Translations under genes and position numbers: made by a program | The notes under the pieces: model-generated | What the model was told of the DNA's origin: nothing | Databases searched by the model: none | What the model saw: only the letters and a program-made list of their open reading frames with translations | In this document: positions 28,683 through 36,265 of the stretch, one piece after another | How the letters are laid out: every line of letters begins with the position of its first letter | Position numbering within the stretch: position 1 is the stretch's first letter | Assembly (NCBI GenBank): GCA_017521465.1 | Contig: JAFXCN010000020.1 | Span: 114,629-178,628 of the forward strand | Length of the DNA stretch: 64,000 nucleotides | Source of the DNA: Clostridia bacterium | GTDB lineage: Bacteria > Bacillota > Clostridia > TANB77 > UBA1234 | Direction of reading: 5' to 3'

Positions 28683-29539
28683 ATATTATTTCTCTTTAAA
28701 TAATTAATTGGCTTTTTGCTCTTTACCACTCTCTTAGCCAATTCTTTTCTTAATTGTTCGTCTGTTATATCTCTTATAATTTTTCCACCAATCGCAAGCG
28801 ATATTGCTCCAGTTTCTTCTGAAACAACAACTACTACAGCATCAGTATTTTCCGTAACACCAATTGCGGCTCTGTGACGAGTTCCAAATATTCTATCTAT
28901 ACTTTCTTTATCTGTTAAAGGTAGGATACAAGACGCTGCTTGAATTTTATTATCTTTTATTATAACTGCTCCATCATGCAAAGGTGTGTCTGGTATAAAA
29001 ATATTAATTAACAATTCTTTTGAAACCTTTGAACCCATTGCAACACCATTATGTACATAGTCGCCTAAACTCATATCTCTTTCAAATACAATTAATGCAC
29101 CAATGCTTTTTTTAGACATTTCTTCCGCAGCTTTAACAACTTCTTCTATGCATGAAGGTTCTTCTTCCTCTTCGAAATCTAAAATTTTCTTTATATCCGT
29201 ATTGCCTACTTGTTCCAATGCCTTGCGCAACTCTGGTTGAAAAACTACTATTACGAGCAATACTCCATATGTCATTATAGAATTCAATATATAGTGTAAA
29301 ATGTTTAATGATAGAAATTCACTAAGTGCGTTTATAATTAACAAAAGTGCTATACCTTTTAATAGTTGCATTGCTCTTGTGCCTCTTAGCATTCGAATAA
29401 CAGAATATATTAAATAAGAAACTATTAATATATCAATAATAAGTATTACTATTTTTATTGGATACGCCAAAAGGGTATTAAAATAACTTAATACCCTTGT
29501 TTCATAAAATGCTTCAATTAGTTCTATAATAGACTCCAT
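28667..29539 (-). CDS. cdaA: diadenylate cyclase CdaA
   Basis: Membrane-bound synthase of c-di-AMP from two ATP. The 290 residues include three N-terminal transmembrane segments (about residues 18-95) and the DAC domain with the hallmark DGAVII and GTRHRAAIGVTE motifs. In most Firmicutes cdaR and glmM follow; here a terminator directly follows cdaA and neither gene is in the window. A 31-residue membrane ORF precedes it by 13 bases. Confidence 0.95.
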   Translation of the reverse strand: MESIIELIEAFYETRVLSYFNTLLAYPIKIVILIIDILIVSYLIYSVIRMLRGTRAMQLLKGIALLLIINALSEFLSLNILHYILNSIMTYGVLLVIVVFQPELRKALEQVGNTDIKKILDFEEEEEPSCIEEVVKAAEEMSKKSIGALIVFERDMSLGDYVHNGVAMGSKVSKELLINIFIPDTPLHDGAVIIKDNKIQAASCILPLTDKESIDRIFGTRHRAAIGVTENTDAVVVVVSEETGAISLAIGGKIIRDITDEQLRKELAKRVVKSKKPINYLKRNNIKKST

Positions 29540-29552
29540 TTATATTCATCAC

Positions 29553-29648
29553 CTATCTAACAATAACAGCTAATATCATTGGTACTACAAATAATGCAGC
29601 TAAAACTAAGCAAGCAATTCTATATAATTTTTTAGTCTTTGATTTCAT
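29553..29648 (-). CDS. single-pass membrane microprotein upstream of cdaA
   Basis: A 31-residue ORF from an ATG at 29648 with GAGGAGGGG upstream. It begins MKSKTKKLYRI, basic, then one hydrophobic segment (ACLVLAALFVVPMILAVIV). The architecture is like the Prli42/DUF4044 miniproteins, but the sequence does not let me assign it. Placement suggests cotranscription with cdaA. Confidence 0.65.
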   Translation of the reverse strand: MKSKTKKLYRIACLVLAALFVVPMILAVIVR

Positions 29649-29745
29649 GTGTAAAACCCCTCCTCATATGTATTCGCTCTACTAATATTACAACACTTTT
29701 TTCAAATCATGTCAACAATTAATTTGTTAACAAAATTTCAAAATA

Positions 29746-29774
29746 TTGACTTTTTCATGTTTTTATAATATAAT
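29746..29774 (+). promoter_or_regulatory. serS promoter
   Basis: TTGACT (29746-29751), 17 bases, TATAAT (29769-29774). Transcription would start about 29782, at the head of the T-box leader. Confidence 0.82.
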
Positions 29775-29782
29775 TTATCACA

Positions 29783-29998
29783 TAGTTTGGCGATGATAGA
29801 GACTAGTACTTTAAATTGTTTTTATAGAGAGTTGATGGTTGGTGTAAATCAATAAAACATTTCTAGGAATCTCCTCTTGAGCTTTTGATGAAAGTCAAAC
29901 CTTTTGCACAGGTTACAATGCTACTTAAATGAGACCAAATTAAGGTGGTACCGCGGATATATTCGCCCTTATACTATTTTTAGTATAAGGGCTTTTTG
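29783..29998 (+). promoter_or_regulatory. T-box leader controlling serS
   Basis: Senses uncharged tRNA-Ser and then allows readthrough. Visible parts: stem I with AGAGAGTTGATGGTTGGTG, a specifier region GAATCTCC (TCT or TCC, both Ser codons, 29870 on), the antiterminator sequence AAGGTGGTACCGCG at 29942-29955, and the terminator GCCCTTATACT / AGTATAAGGGC with TTTTTG at 29965-29998. Confidence 0.93.
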
Positions 29999-30044
29999 TT
30001 ATAATAAACCCTTATACAAATCATATATAGAAAGGAGTAATATC

Positions 30045-31331
30045 ATGATAGATATTAAATTTTTAAGAGAAAATCCAGATGTTGTAAGAGAAAACATCAA
30101 AAAGAAATTTCAAGATAAAAAATTACCGTTAGTAGACGAAGTAATTGAGCTTGACAAAGAACTTAGAGAAATGAGATTAAAAGGCGATACTTTAAGAGCT
30201 GACAGAAATTCAATAAGTTCAAATATTGGAAACTTGATGAGAGAGAAAAAAGTTGAAGAAGCAAATGAGCTTAAAGCAAAAGTTTCTGAAATAAATGAAA
30301 TGCTTGTTAAAATTGAAGAAGACGAAACAAAATTAGCTGAAGAAATCAAAACTAGAATGATGACAATTCCTAACATTATTGATAACTCTGTTCCTATCGG
30401 AAAAGATGATAGTGAAAATGTTGAAGTTGAACGTTTTGGCGAACCAGTAGTTCCACCATTTGAAGTGCCTTATCATTCAGATATAATGGCAAAATTAAAC
30501 GGTATCGATAAAGAAAGTGCTGGTAGAACTAGCGGTAACGGATTCTATTATTTAATGGGAGATGTTGCTAGACTTCATTCTGCAATGATTTCTTATGCTA
30601 GAGATTTCATGATAAATAAAGGATTCACATACTGCATTCCTCCATTTATGATTAGAAGTGATGTTGTAAACGGAGTTATGAGCTTTGAAGAAATGGATGC
30701 AATGATGTACAAAATCGAAAACGAAGATTTATTCTTAATTGGTACTAGTGAACACTCTATGATTGGAAAATTTAAAGGACAAATAATTAAAGAAGAAGAA
30801 CTTCCTCTTGCCCTTACTTCTTATTCACCATGTTTTAGAAAAGAAGTTGGAGCTCACGGTATTGAAGAAAGAGGTGTATACAGAGTTCATCAATTTGAAA
30901 AACAAGAAATGGTTGTTCTTTGCAAACCCGAAGAAGCTATGGAATGGTATAACAAAATGTGGAGTTATACAGTAGAATTCTTTAGAAGCCTTGATGTACC
31001 TGTAAGAACTCTTGAATGTTGCAGTGGCGATTTAGCTGACTTAAAAGTTAAGTCTTGTGATATTGAAGCATGGAGTCCAAGACAACAAAAATACTTTGAA
31101 GTTGGAAGCTGCTCTACTTTAGGTGATGCACAAGCTAGAAGACTTAGCATTAGAGCTAAAGGTAAAGATGGAAATTACTTAGTTTCTACTCTTAATAATA
31201 CTGTTCTTGCTACACCTCGTGGACTAATTGCATTTTTAGAAAACAATGTAAATGAAGATGGTAGCGTAAATGTGCCAGTAGCATTAAGACCATATATGGG
31301 TGGAATTGAAAAAATCGAACCTAAAAAATAA
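30045..31331 (+). CDS. serS: seryl-tRNA synthetase
   Basis: Charges tRNA-Ser. From the ATG at 30045, with AAAGGAG upstream, the product is 428 residues. The N-terminal coiled-coil arm spans about residues 25-105. Class II motifs: motif 2 CFRKEVGAHGIEERGVYRVHQFEK, motif 3 LNNTVLATPRGLIAFLEN. The upstream in-frame extension runs through the T-box terminator and is not coding. Confidence 0.97.
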   Translation: MIDIKFLRENPDVVRENIKKKFQDKKLPLVDEVIELDKELREMRLKGDTLRADRNSISSNIGNLMREKKVEEANELKAKVSEINEMLVKIEEDETKLAEEIKTRMMTIPNIIDNSVPIGKDDSENVEVERFGEPVVPPFEVPYHSDIMAKLNGIDKESAGRTSGNGFYYLMGDVARLHSAMISYARDFMINKGFTYCIPPFMIRSDVVNGVMSFEEMDAMMYKIENEDLFLIGTSEHSMIGKFKGQIIKEEELPLALTSYSPCFRKEVGAHGIEERGVYRVHQFEKQEMVVLCKPEEAMEWYNKMWSYTVEFFRSLDVPVRTLECCSGDLADLKVKSCDIEAWSPRQQKYFEVGSCSTLGDAQARRLSIRAKGKDGNYLVSTLNNTVLATPRGLIAFLENNVNEDGSVNVPVALRPYMGGIEKIEPKK

Positions 31332-31336
31332 GAAAA

Positions 31337-31370
31337 AAACAGCGAGGGAATTTTCCCTCGCTTTATTTGT
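31337..31370. terminator. terminator between serS and a convergent gene
   Basis: AGCGAGGG / CCCTCGCT with T-rich flank, between converging genes. Confidence 0.8.
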
Positions 31371-31371
31371 T

Positions 31372-31710
31372 TTAATCTTTATCACTATCGTTGGCAATCA
31401 AACACTGACCAAAAGTCATAATTTGATATGCAATCCCAAATTCAATATTAAAAATTGCTGTTGCTGCCCATGTAGCCAAAAGCGGAACAGCCGCTTCTCC
31501 TAACATTATCAAAACAGCTGGGAAAGCAATTACGGGATGAGTAACTTGGGATATAATCCAGCCGCCAAAAAGAATCATAAAAACAACAAACAATGCTCTG
31601 AAACCAAAGTGAAGCCACACGAAAGCTGTTCCTTGGTCAGCCCAACCCAATGCCTGAATCAAGTAACTAATTCCAAATGCTACAAACCAGCCTAGAAACC
31701 GTTTAATCAT
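31372..31710 (-). CDS. small integral membrane protein, 112 residues
   Basis: Starts MIKRFLGWFVAFGISYLIQA and has three or four hydrophobic segments, ending in a short acidic tail (NDSDKD). Not recognised. It follows the 61-residue gene by 25 bases; both appear to be transcribed from the promoter at 31983-32011. Confidence 0.6.
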   Translation of the reverse strand: MIKRFLGWFVAFGISYLIQALGWADQGTAFVWLHFGFRALFVVFMILFGGWIISQVTHPVIAFPAVLIMLGEAAVPLLATWAATAIFNIEFGIAYQIMTFGQCLIANDSDKD

Positions 31711-31735
31711 GTTAGTGCTCCTCCCTCTTTCTATA

Positions 31736-31921
31736 TTATTTCATGGAAATATCGTTCATATTCCACGATTGAAAGCGCATACACATATTAGAACTATACT
31801 TCAAATACTCTCTCTGCTTATAAGCCTCAATTAGCGCAATTTTTCTACATTGTTCCGCCTCTCGATCGCACTTTTCGTCAGTCTTTTTCCGCTTAAAGAG
31901 CTGTACCAATGAGACCTTCAT
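31736..31921 (-). CDS. hypothetical small basic protein, 61 residues
   Basis: ATG at 31921 with CAGGAGG upstream. It starts MKVSLVQLFKRKKTDEKCDREA and is rich in Lys, Arg, Glu and Met. No family recognised. First gene of a two-gene cassette with a perfect promoter; composition is less AT-biased than neighbours. Confidence 0.55.
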   Translation of the reverse strand: MKVSLVQLFKRKKTDEKCDREAEQCRKIALIEAYKQREYLKYSSNMCMRFQSWNMNDISMK

Positions 31922-31982
31922 GCAGTACCTCCTGTTTTGAATTATCTATTAATTATTATAAAACTCTTAATTTAGCTTTTGA

Positions 31983-32011
31983 ATTATATCATCGTTGCAA
32001 AATTATGTCAA
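31983..32011 (-). promoter_or_regulatory. promoter of the 61/112-residue cassette
   Basis: TTGACA (32006-32011, minus), 17 bases, TATAAT (31983-31988), again starting TTGACATAAT. Confidence 0.85.
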
Positions 32012-32039
32012 TTTGTTTTGATATTTTTTATAAAAATGC

Positions 32040-32068
32040 TTGCTAAAATAAAAATATCATGCTAGAAT
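32040..32068 (+). promoter_or_regulatory. rpmB promoter
   Basis: TTGCTA (32040-32045), 17 bases, TAGAAT (32063-32068), followed by a short leader to the L28 start. Confidence 0.65.
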
Positions 32069-32111
32069 AATAGGGAACGATTTTAGGAAACACTAGGGAG
32101 GTGCTTTAAAA

Positions 32112-32297
32112 ATGGCAAGATGTGAAATTTGCGGAAAAGAAAAAGTGTTCTCATTACAAGTGAGCCACTCACATAGAAAATCATCTAGAAGCTGGAAACC
32201 AAATCTAAGATCAGTAAAAGCTGTTGTTGATGGTTCTCCAAAAAAATTACATGTATGTTCTAGATGCTTAAGATCTGGTTTAGTTGAAAGAGCATAG
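32112..32297 (+). CDS. rpmB: 50S ribosomal protein L28
   Basis: 61 residues; the zinc-binding form with CEIC near the N-terminus and CSRCL near the C-terminus, and the SHSHRKSSRSWKPNLRSVK core. The start has GGGAGG upstream. Single gene with its own promoter and terminator. Confidence 0.96.
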   Translation: MARCEICGKEKVFSLQVSHSHRKSSRSWKPNLRSVKAVVDGSPKKLHVCSRCLRSGLVERA

Positions 32298-32304
32298 TTT
32301 AACT

Positions 32305-32335
32305 AAAAAAGTCACCGAAAGGTGACTTTTTTGTT
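32305..32335 (+). terminator. terminator after rpmB
   Basis: AAAAAAGTCACC-GAAA-GGTGACTTTTTT, a classic hairpin with tetraloop and T-run. Confidence 0.92.
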
Positions 32336-32355
32336 ATCTCTTCTACTATATTTTC

Positions 32356-32442
32356 TTATGTAATTTGTTCTTTTTTTATTCCAAATAATACTCTAAATAA
32401 ATTCTTTAAAAATTTTCCTGGTCTATACACTACTATCCTCAT
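32356..32442 (-). CDS. spoVM: stage V sporulation protein M (SpoVM)-like peptide
   Basis: A 28-residue ORF from an ATG at 32442, with GGGGG seven bases upstream. It starts MRIVVYRPGKFL and continues KNLFRVLFGIKKE. Bacillus SpoVM has a Pro next to KFL, then a helix with spaced Arg and Gly and a basic end; the same KFL...R...G..K pattern is visible here. SpoVM is an amphipathic helix that marks the forespore membrane and recruits SpoIVA. It follows a 46-residue membrane gene by 11 bases. Not certain at this length, but the match is specific. Confidence 0.7.
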   Translation of the reverse strand: MRIVVYRPGKFLKNLFRVLFGIKKEQIT

Positions 32443-32453
32443 TATTATACCCC

Positions 32454-32594
32454 CTATTTACACAGCCAAAATAACCCCAGCAATAATAAAATTGCACCGA
32501 CGCCAAATACCCATCCAACGGTAGGAAGTAAAAGCACTAATAATATTCCAAGTCCTAATCCCACCATACACAATCCAAATGTTTTTTTAAGCAA
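32454..32594 (-). CDS. two-pass membrane microprotein upstream of spoVM
   Basis: A 46-residue ORF starting with TTG at 32594, four bases after GGGGGGAG. It begins (M)LKKTFGLCMVGLGLG, forms two hydrophobic hairpin segments around PTVGWVFGVG, and ends LFWLCK. Not recognised; its position suggests coexpression with SpoVM during sporulation. Confidence 0.6.
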   Translation of the reverse strand: MLKKTFGLCMVGLGLGILLVLLLPTVGWVFGVGAILLLLGLFWLCK

Positions 32595-32673
32595 TTTACT
32601 CCCCCCAATTGTTTGATTTAGTATATAATATGCGATATAATTAAAAAAGTTACACTAATTTAGAGGTGATTTT

Positions 32674-33303
32674 ATGAAAAAAATAGAAAATTTAATTATA
32701 GAATTATCAAAATGTTATGATGGCGAGAAAGGTTCATTAGACTTCACTACTCCATTTGAACTTTTAGTTGCAGTTATGCTATCTGCACAATGCACTGATG
32801 CAAGAGTAAATATTGTTACAAAAGACCTATTTAAAGTTGCAAATACTCCAGAAGCATTTGCAAAAATTGATACAAAAAAATTAGAAAAACTTGTTTCCTC
32901 TATTAGCTTTTACAAAAACAAGTCAAAACATATAAAAGAATGCGCACAGCAGATAATAGAAAAATATAATGGTGAGGTACCTAACAGCATGGAAGAATTA
33001 ATTACTTTATCTGGCGTTGGAAGAAAAACTGCAAATGTTGTATTATTAGAAGCATTTGATAATTGCCAGGGTATAGCTGTCGATACACATGCATTAAGAC
33101 TCTCACATAGATTCGGCTTATCGAAAGAAGAAGACCCATCAAAAGTTGAACAAGATTTATTAAAAAAGATTCCTAAAAAATACTGGCGCTTAATGAATCA
33201 TCTTTTAGTTTATCATGGACGTGCCATCTGCACTGCCAAAAATCCGAAGTGTGATGAATGTACGGTGAGAAAATACTGTAAAGAGAAAGAAACTGGGCAA
33301 TAG
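32674..33303 (+). CDS. nth: endonuclease III
   Basis: Base-excision DNA glycosylase/AP lyase for oxidised pyrimidines. The 209 residues show the helix-hairpin-helix LSGVGRKTANVVL with the catalytic Lys, the catalytic Asp in VDTHALRLSHR, and the C-terminal iron-sulfur loop CTAKNPKCDECTVRKYC (C-x6-C-x2-C-x5-C). Preceded by AGAGGTG. Confidence 0.96.
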   Translation: MKKIENLIIELSKCYDGEKGSLDFTTPFELLVAVMLSAQCTDARVNIVTKDLFKVANTPEAFAKIDTKKLEKLVSSISFYKNKSKHIKECAQQIIEKYNGEVPNSMEELITLSGVGRKTANVVLLEAFDNCQGIAVDTHALRLSHRFGLSKEEDPSKVEQDLLKKIPKKYWRLMNHLLVYHGRAICTAKNPKCDECTVRKYCKEKETGQ

Positions 33304-33317
33304 CCCAGTTTCTTTTT
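33289..33317 (+). terminator. terminator after nth
   Basis: AACTGGGC-AATA-GCCCAGTT followed by TCTTTTTG; the nth stop codon is in the loop region. Confidence 0.85.
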
Positions 33318-33318
33318 G

Positions 33319-34083
33319 TTAATCTCCATCGATTTTCATTCCACTAAATGTAGATTCACTTACATACAATTTATATGTTACTACTTTTCTGTCTTCAATG
33401 ATCTCTGCTGGTTCTTTATTTCTGTCTTCTTTATAATAAGTAGCCACTGTCTGAAGCAAATATTCAGAACCTTCCTCTAAATCAGGCATCAAAATAACAG
33501 TTACGTCACTTTCACGCAGGGTATAAGGCATTACAACGGTTTCGCCATCACTATTTTTGCATGGAATATATACTTTAAAATAGCTATTTTCCGAAGTTGA
33601 ACCACGTGTGTAATAAATGCCACCATACACATAGCCAGAAATCCTAGTGGTATCGCTTCCACCTAAAATTTCATACTTAGTTTCTGTAATTACAGGTTCC
33701 TCAAGCCGAACAATATTCCGGCTATACGGATCCTGGTCTGTATTACACAGATGTAAATACCAAAATCCTGCATATGAGCCAATCAAGATTACAATTGTAC
33801 ATACAAGAGCAATAATTTCAGAAAAATCAAATACTTCACACACTCGCAAAATAATTCCACCGATAATAAATGTTACAAACAATGCCCCCATAAGTGAATA
33901 AAAACTTCCTTGCATATTACAAGGTAAAAAAAATCCAACGATTACACCAATAAATGAACCTAACATCACTGGTATAATTAACACTACATCATCAAATTCA
34001 CCATAAAGTAAATATGTTATACCACCAATAACTGCATATATTCCCAAAAGAATAGCAATACCTAGAAGCATTTCGCCAATCAT
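33319..34083 (-). CDS. hypothetical membrane protein with extracytoplasmic domain
   Basis: The ATG at 34083 with AAGGAGG upstream gives 254 residues. Four or five hydrophobic segments occupy the first 125 residues; a beta-rich domain follows (YEILGGSDTTRISGYVYGG region to the end). A similar layout is seen in the divergently transcribed 182-residue gene. No family recognised. Confidence 0.6.
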   Translation of the reverse strand: MIGEMLLGIAILLGIYAVIGGITYLLYGEFDDVVLIIPVMLGSFIGVIVGFFLPCNMQGSFYSLMGALFVTFIIGGIILRVCEVFDFSEIIALVCTIVILIGSYAGFWYLHLCNTDQDPYSRNIVRLEEPVITETKYEILGGSDTTRISGYVYGGIYYTRGSTSENSYFKVYIPCKNSDGETVVMPYTLRESDVTVILMPDLEEGSEYLLQTVATYYKEDRNKEPAEIIEDRKVVTYKLYVSESTFSGMKIDGD

Positions 34084-34207
34084 CTTGATGTCCTCCTTTT
34101 TCTTGGTAAACTCATGTTCATCATCAATAAAAATAACTACTGAATATATATTAAAACTATTTCGCATGAATTATATCACAGACATGTTTTTATGCAAAGT
34201 GTTTTTG

Positions 34208-34236
34208 TTGACAATAATTATAATTCGTGATAATAT
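34208..34236 (+). promoter_or_regulatory. promoter of the 182-residue membrane protein gene
   Basis: TTGACA (34208-34213), 17 bases, TAATAT (34231-34236). Confidence 0.7.
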
Positions 34237-34327
34237 CTAACTACTAATTTAACGTCTTTTTTATGATCTATACTTAATTGTATTTTCAAACTTAAGTCCA
34301 AGATAAAATCAACAAGGAGGCACAGCT

Positions 34328-34876
34328 ATGGGACTTATTTTAATCGCAGTTGCTTTGTGCATACTCACGTACTTTCTAATTTCTGTATTTGATGTTTTCT
34401 GTTCTGTAGATGGAGAGTTCCTTTGGTGTCTATTTGTTATAATCGCCTGTCTCGTTCTTATTCCATGTGGCATTTTCACCGCTCCTGCAGGTTACGAAGA
34501 TTCTCAACTTGTACGAGAAGTAAAACTTGTTTCTTCAAATGATGCATCTGAATTGAATTATCAAGGCAAAGAAAGTTATGTGATTAAGAATCTTGTATCA
34601 AGTAGTGTTAAATATGGTGATACCTATGAATATATTTTCTACTATGAAGTACCTTCTTCTTTTACGAATGGCAGTACAAAAGTCTATAACTGTGAAAAAG
34701 TTTCTGGAAATGTTACTATTGTTGAAAATAGCAGTTACATAGCAGTTATGCAAGAATACGTTACTCGTGCAAAACCTTCTTTTTGGGGATTTGCAGTCGG
34801 TTCACGTGAGACTCGCGAGTACGTCTTCAATGTTCCAAAAAATTCTATAGTCATTCAAATGGAAGCTCCAGAATAA
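34328..34876 (+). CDS. hypothetical membrane protein, 182 residues
   Basis: ATG preceded by AAGGAGG. Two N-terminal membrane segments (about residues 2-25 and 35-55), then an extracytoplasmic beta-rich domain with ESYVIKNLVSSSVKYGDTYEYIFYYEV. Layout resembles the 254-residue neighbour, possibly a distant relative. Single gene with its own promoter and a strong terminator. Function unknown. Confidence 0.6.
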   Translation: MGLILIAVALCILTYFLISVFDVFCSVDGEFLWCLFVIIACLVLIPCGIFTAPAGYEDSQLVREVKLVSSNDASELNYQGKESYVIKNLVSSSVKYGDTYEYIFYYEVPSSFTNGSTKVYNCEKVSGNVTIVENSSYIAVMQEYVTRAKPSFWGFAVGSRETREYVFNVPKNSIVIQMEAPE

Positions 34877-34906
34877 AAAAAGCAGCGCAAACGCGCTGCT
34901 TTTTTA
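34877..34906. terminator. bidirectional terminator
   Basis: AAAAAAAGCAGCGC / GCGCTGCTTTTTTT between converging genes. Confidence 0.9.
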
Positions 34907-36124
34907 TTAGATTTTTCTGGAAAATGCATCTTTTGCTCCCCATACACATGGAGCAGCACATTTATATCCTTTAAAATTACATCTAGCACCACAACTATAT
35001 TGTGACAAATACTTGTATACTCCACTTTCAGGATTAGCACTTGCCGCATCAACATATTTTTTCATAGTTTCCGCAGTCTGATTTGCAATTTCAAGCTGTG
35101 CACAACCACAAAGTCTTTCCATACATTTAAGCACGAAATCTTCGCATGTTCCACGTTCAAAAATTTCAAGCATCATACCTTGAGGATATACTTCTGCAAC
35201 GCTATTAATGTCATTTAGCCATTCATTAACAAGACTTTCGTCATCTTCAATAATTTTAGGAACATAGAACTTAGCTTCATCAGAAAATCTTATTTTATAC
35301 CTAAGCGTTCTGTGACGTTGCGCTTGAGCAAGCTCTGCAAATGTTCCTTCATATGTAGTAGCATAAACTTCACCGAAATATTCTGTATGTGCATCAACTC
35401 TTATATCAAACAGAGAAATTCCTCTACCTTTAACTTTCGCATCCAAATATTCTACATAGAATTGATCAGTTTCTTCCAAGAAAGATTTCATACTATCCTT
35501 AAGCATTTCTACAAACGAAGCAGGCATATAATCATGATCTTCTTCAATGAATTTTTCAAAGAAAGAACGCAAATAGTTTAACTGCCTCAAACTAACAGAA
35601 TATGCCATAGTCGTAGGTGTAAACACACTAATCATATATCTTGCATTTTCTTGTGCAAGCTTACCAATTTGAGTTTTTGTAGCTTTAGCAGCTTTTTCTT
35701 CTACCTTAAGCTTGGCAAGATGATATTTATAAAATCTATCTTCATATGCTTCTGCAATCTTTTTTACAAAAATCTCATACCATTTATCATACAATTCCTT
35801 TTCACGAGGAGACGGCTTCATTTTTGTATATCTTGCAGACTTTTCAGAAGTAGTATACATACCTTCGTTATTAAGAATCATTGCAAGAATTTTAGGAATC
35901 TCTGTAAAAAGCAAATTAAGAGTTACATGATCATACACACTGTGATGACCAGATTTAAGTGTCTGATTAACTCGTTTTTGAGTATTTTCCATAGGTTCAG
36001 CAAGAATATCTTCAAATCTATCAGGCATATAGCAAATGCCAGCCATTTTAGCACTAAAATCTAACGCAACATCTTTTGGGATTTCGTATCCCATTTTAGT
36101 AGAGCCTAGAATCTTAATTTTCAT
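34907..36124 (-). CDS. thyX: FAD-dependent thymidylate synthase, long two-part form
   Basis: Methylates dUMP to dTMP with FAD and methylene-folate. The ATG at 36124 with GGGAGG upstream gives 405 residues, almost twice a normal ThyX. The first half has SGHHSVYDHVTLNLLFTEIP and a degenerate substrate loop (NNEGMYTTSEKSARYT, no RHR). The second half has HTEYFGEVYATTYEGTFAELAQAQ and RHRTLRYKIRF (RHR at 270-272). A Cys cluster (C378, C382, C389, C393) near the C-terminus may bind metal. Probably an internal duplication in which only the second half keeps the RHR signature. Confidence 0.8.
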   Translation of the reverse strand: MKIKILGSTKMGYEIPKDVALDFSAKMAGICYMPDRFEDILAEPMENTQKRVNQTLKSGHHSVYDHVTLNLLFTEIPKILAMILNNEGMYTTSEKSARYTKMKPSPREKELYDKWYEIFVKKIAEAYEDRFYKYHLAKLKVEEKAAKATKTQIGKLAQENARYMISVFTPTTMAYSVSLRQLNYLRSFFEKFIEEDHDYMPASFVEMLKDSMKSFLEETDQFYVEYLDAKVKGRGISLFDIRVDAHTEYFGEVYATTYEGTFAELAQAQRHRTLRYKIRFSDEAKFYVPKIIEDDESLVNEWLNDINSVAEVYPQGMMLEIFERGTCEDFVLKCMERLCGCAQLEIANQTAETMKKYVDAASANPESGVYKYLSQYSCGARCNFKGYKCAAPCVWGAKDAFSRKI

Positions 36125-36265
36125 ATTATAACCTCCCTGCAAAATTTTGTTAGAGCCATCTTGAAGTTTTCCACAACTGTGATTATATATTCCAGATGCT
36201 TTAAAGTCAACAACACAATGCATAAAAAGCTCGAATTTTGTAATACTTAATTACGAGGTGTTTTT

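Noticed and set aside
29904..30044. N-terminal extension of seryl-tRNA synthetase
   Set aside because: The extension reads through the T-box antiterminator and terminator; the ATG at 30045 has AAAGGAG and gives the normal N-terminus.
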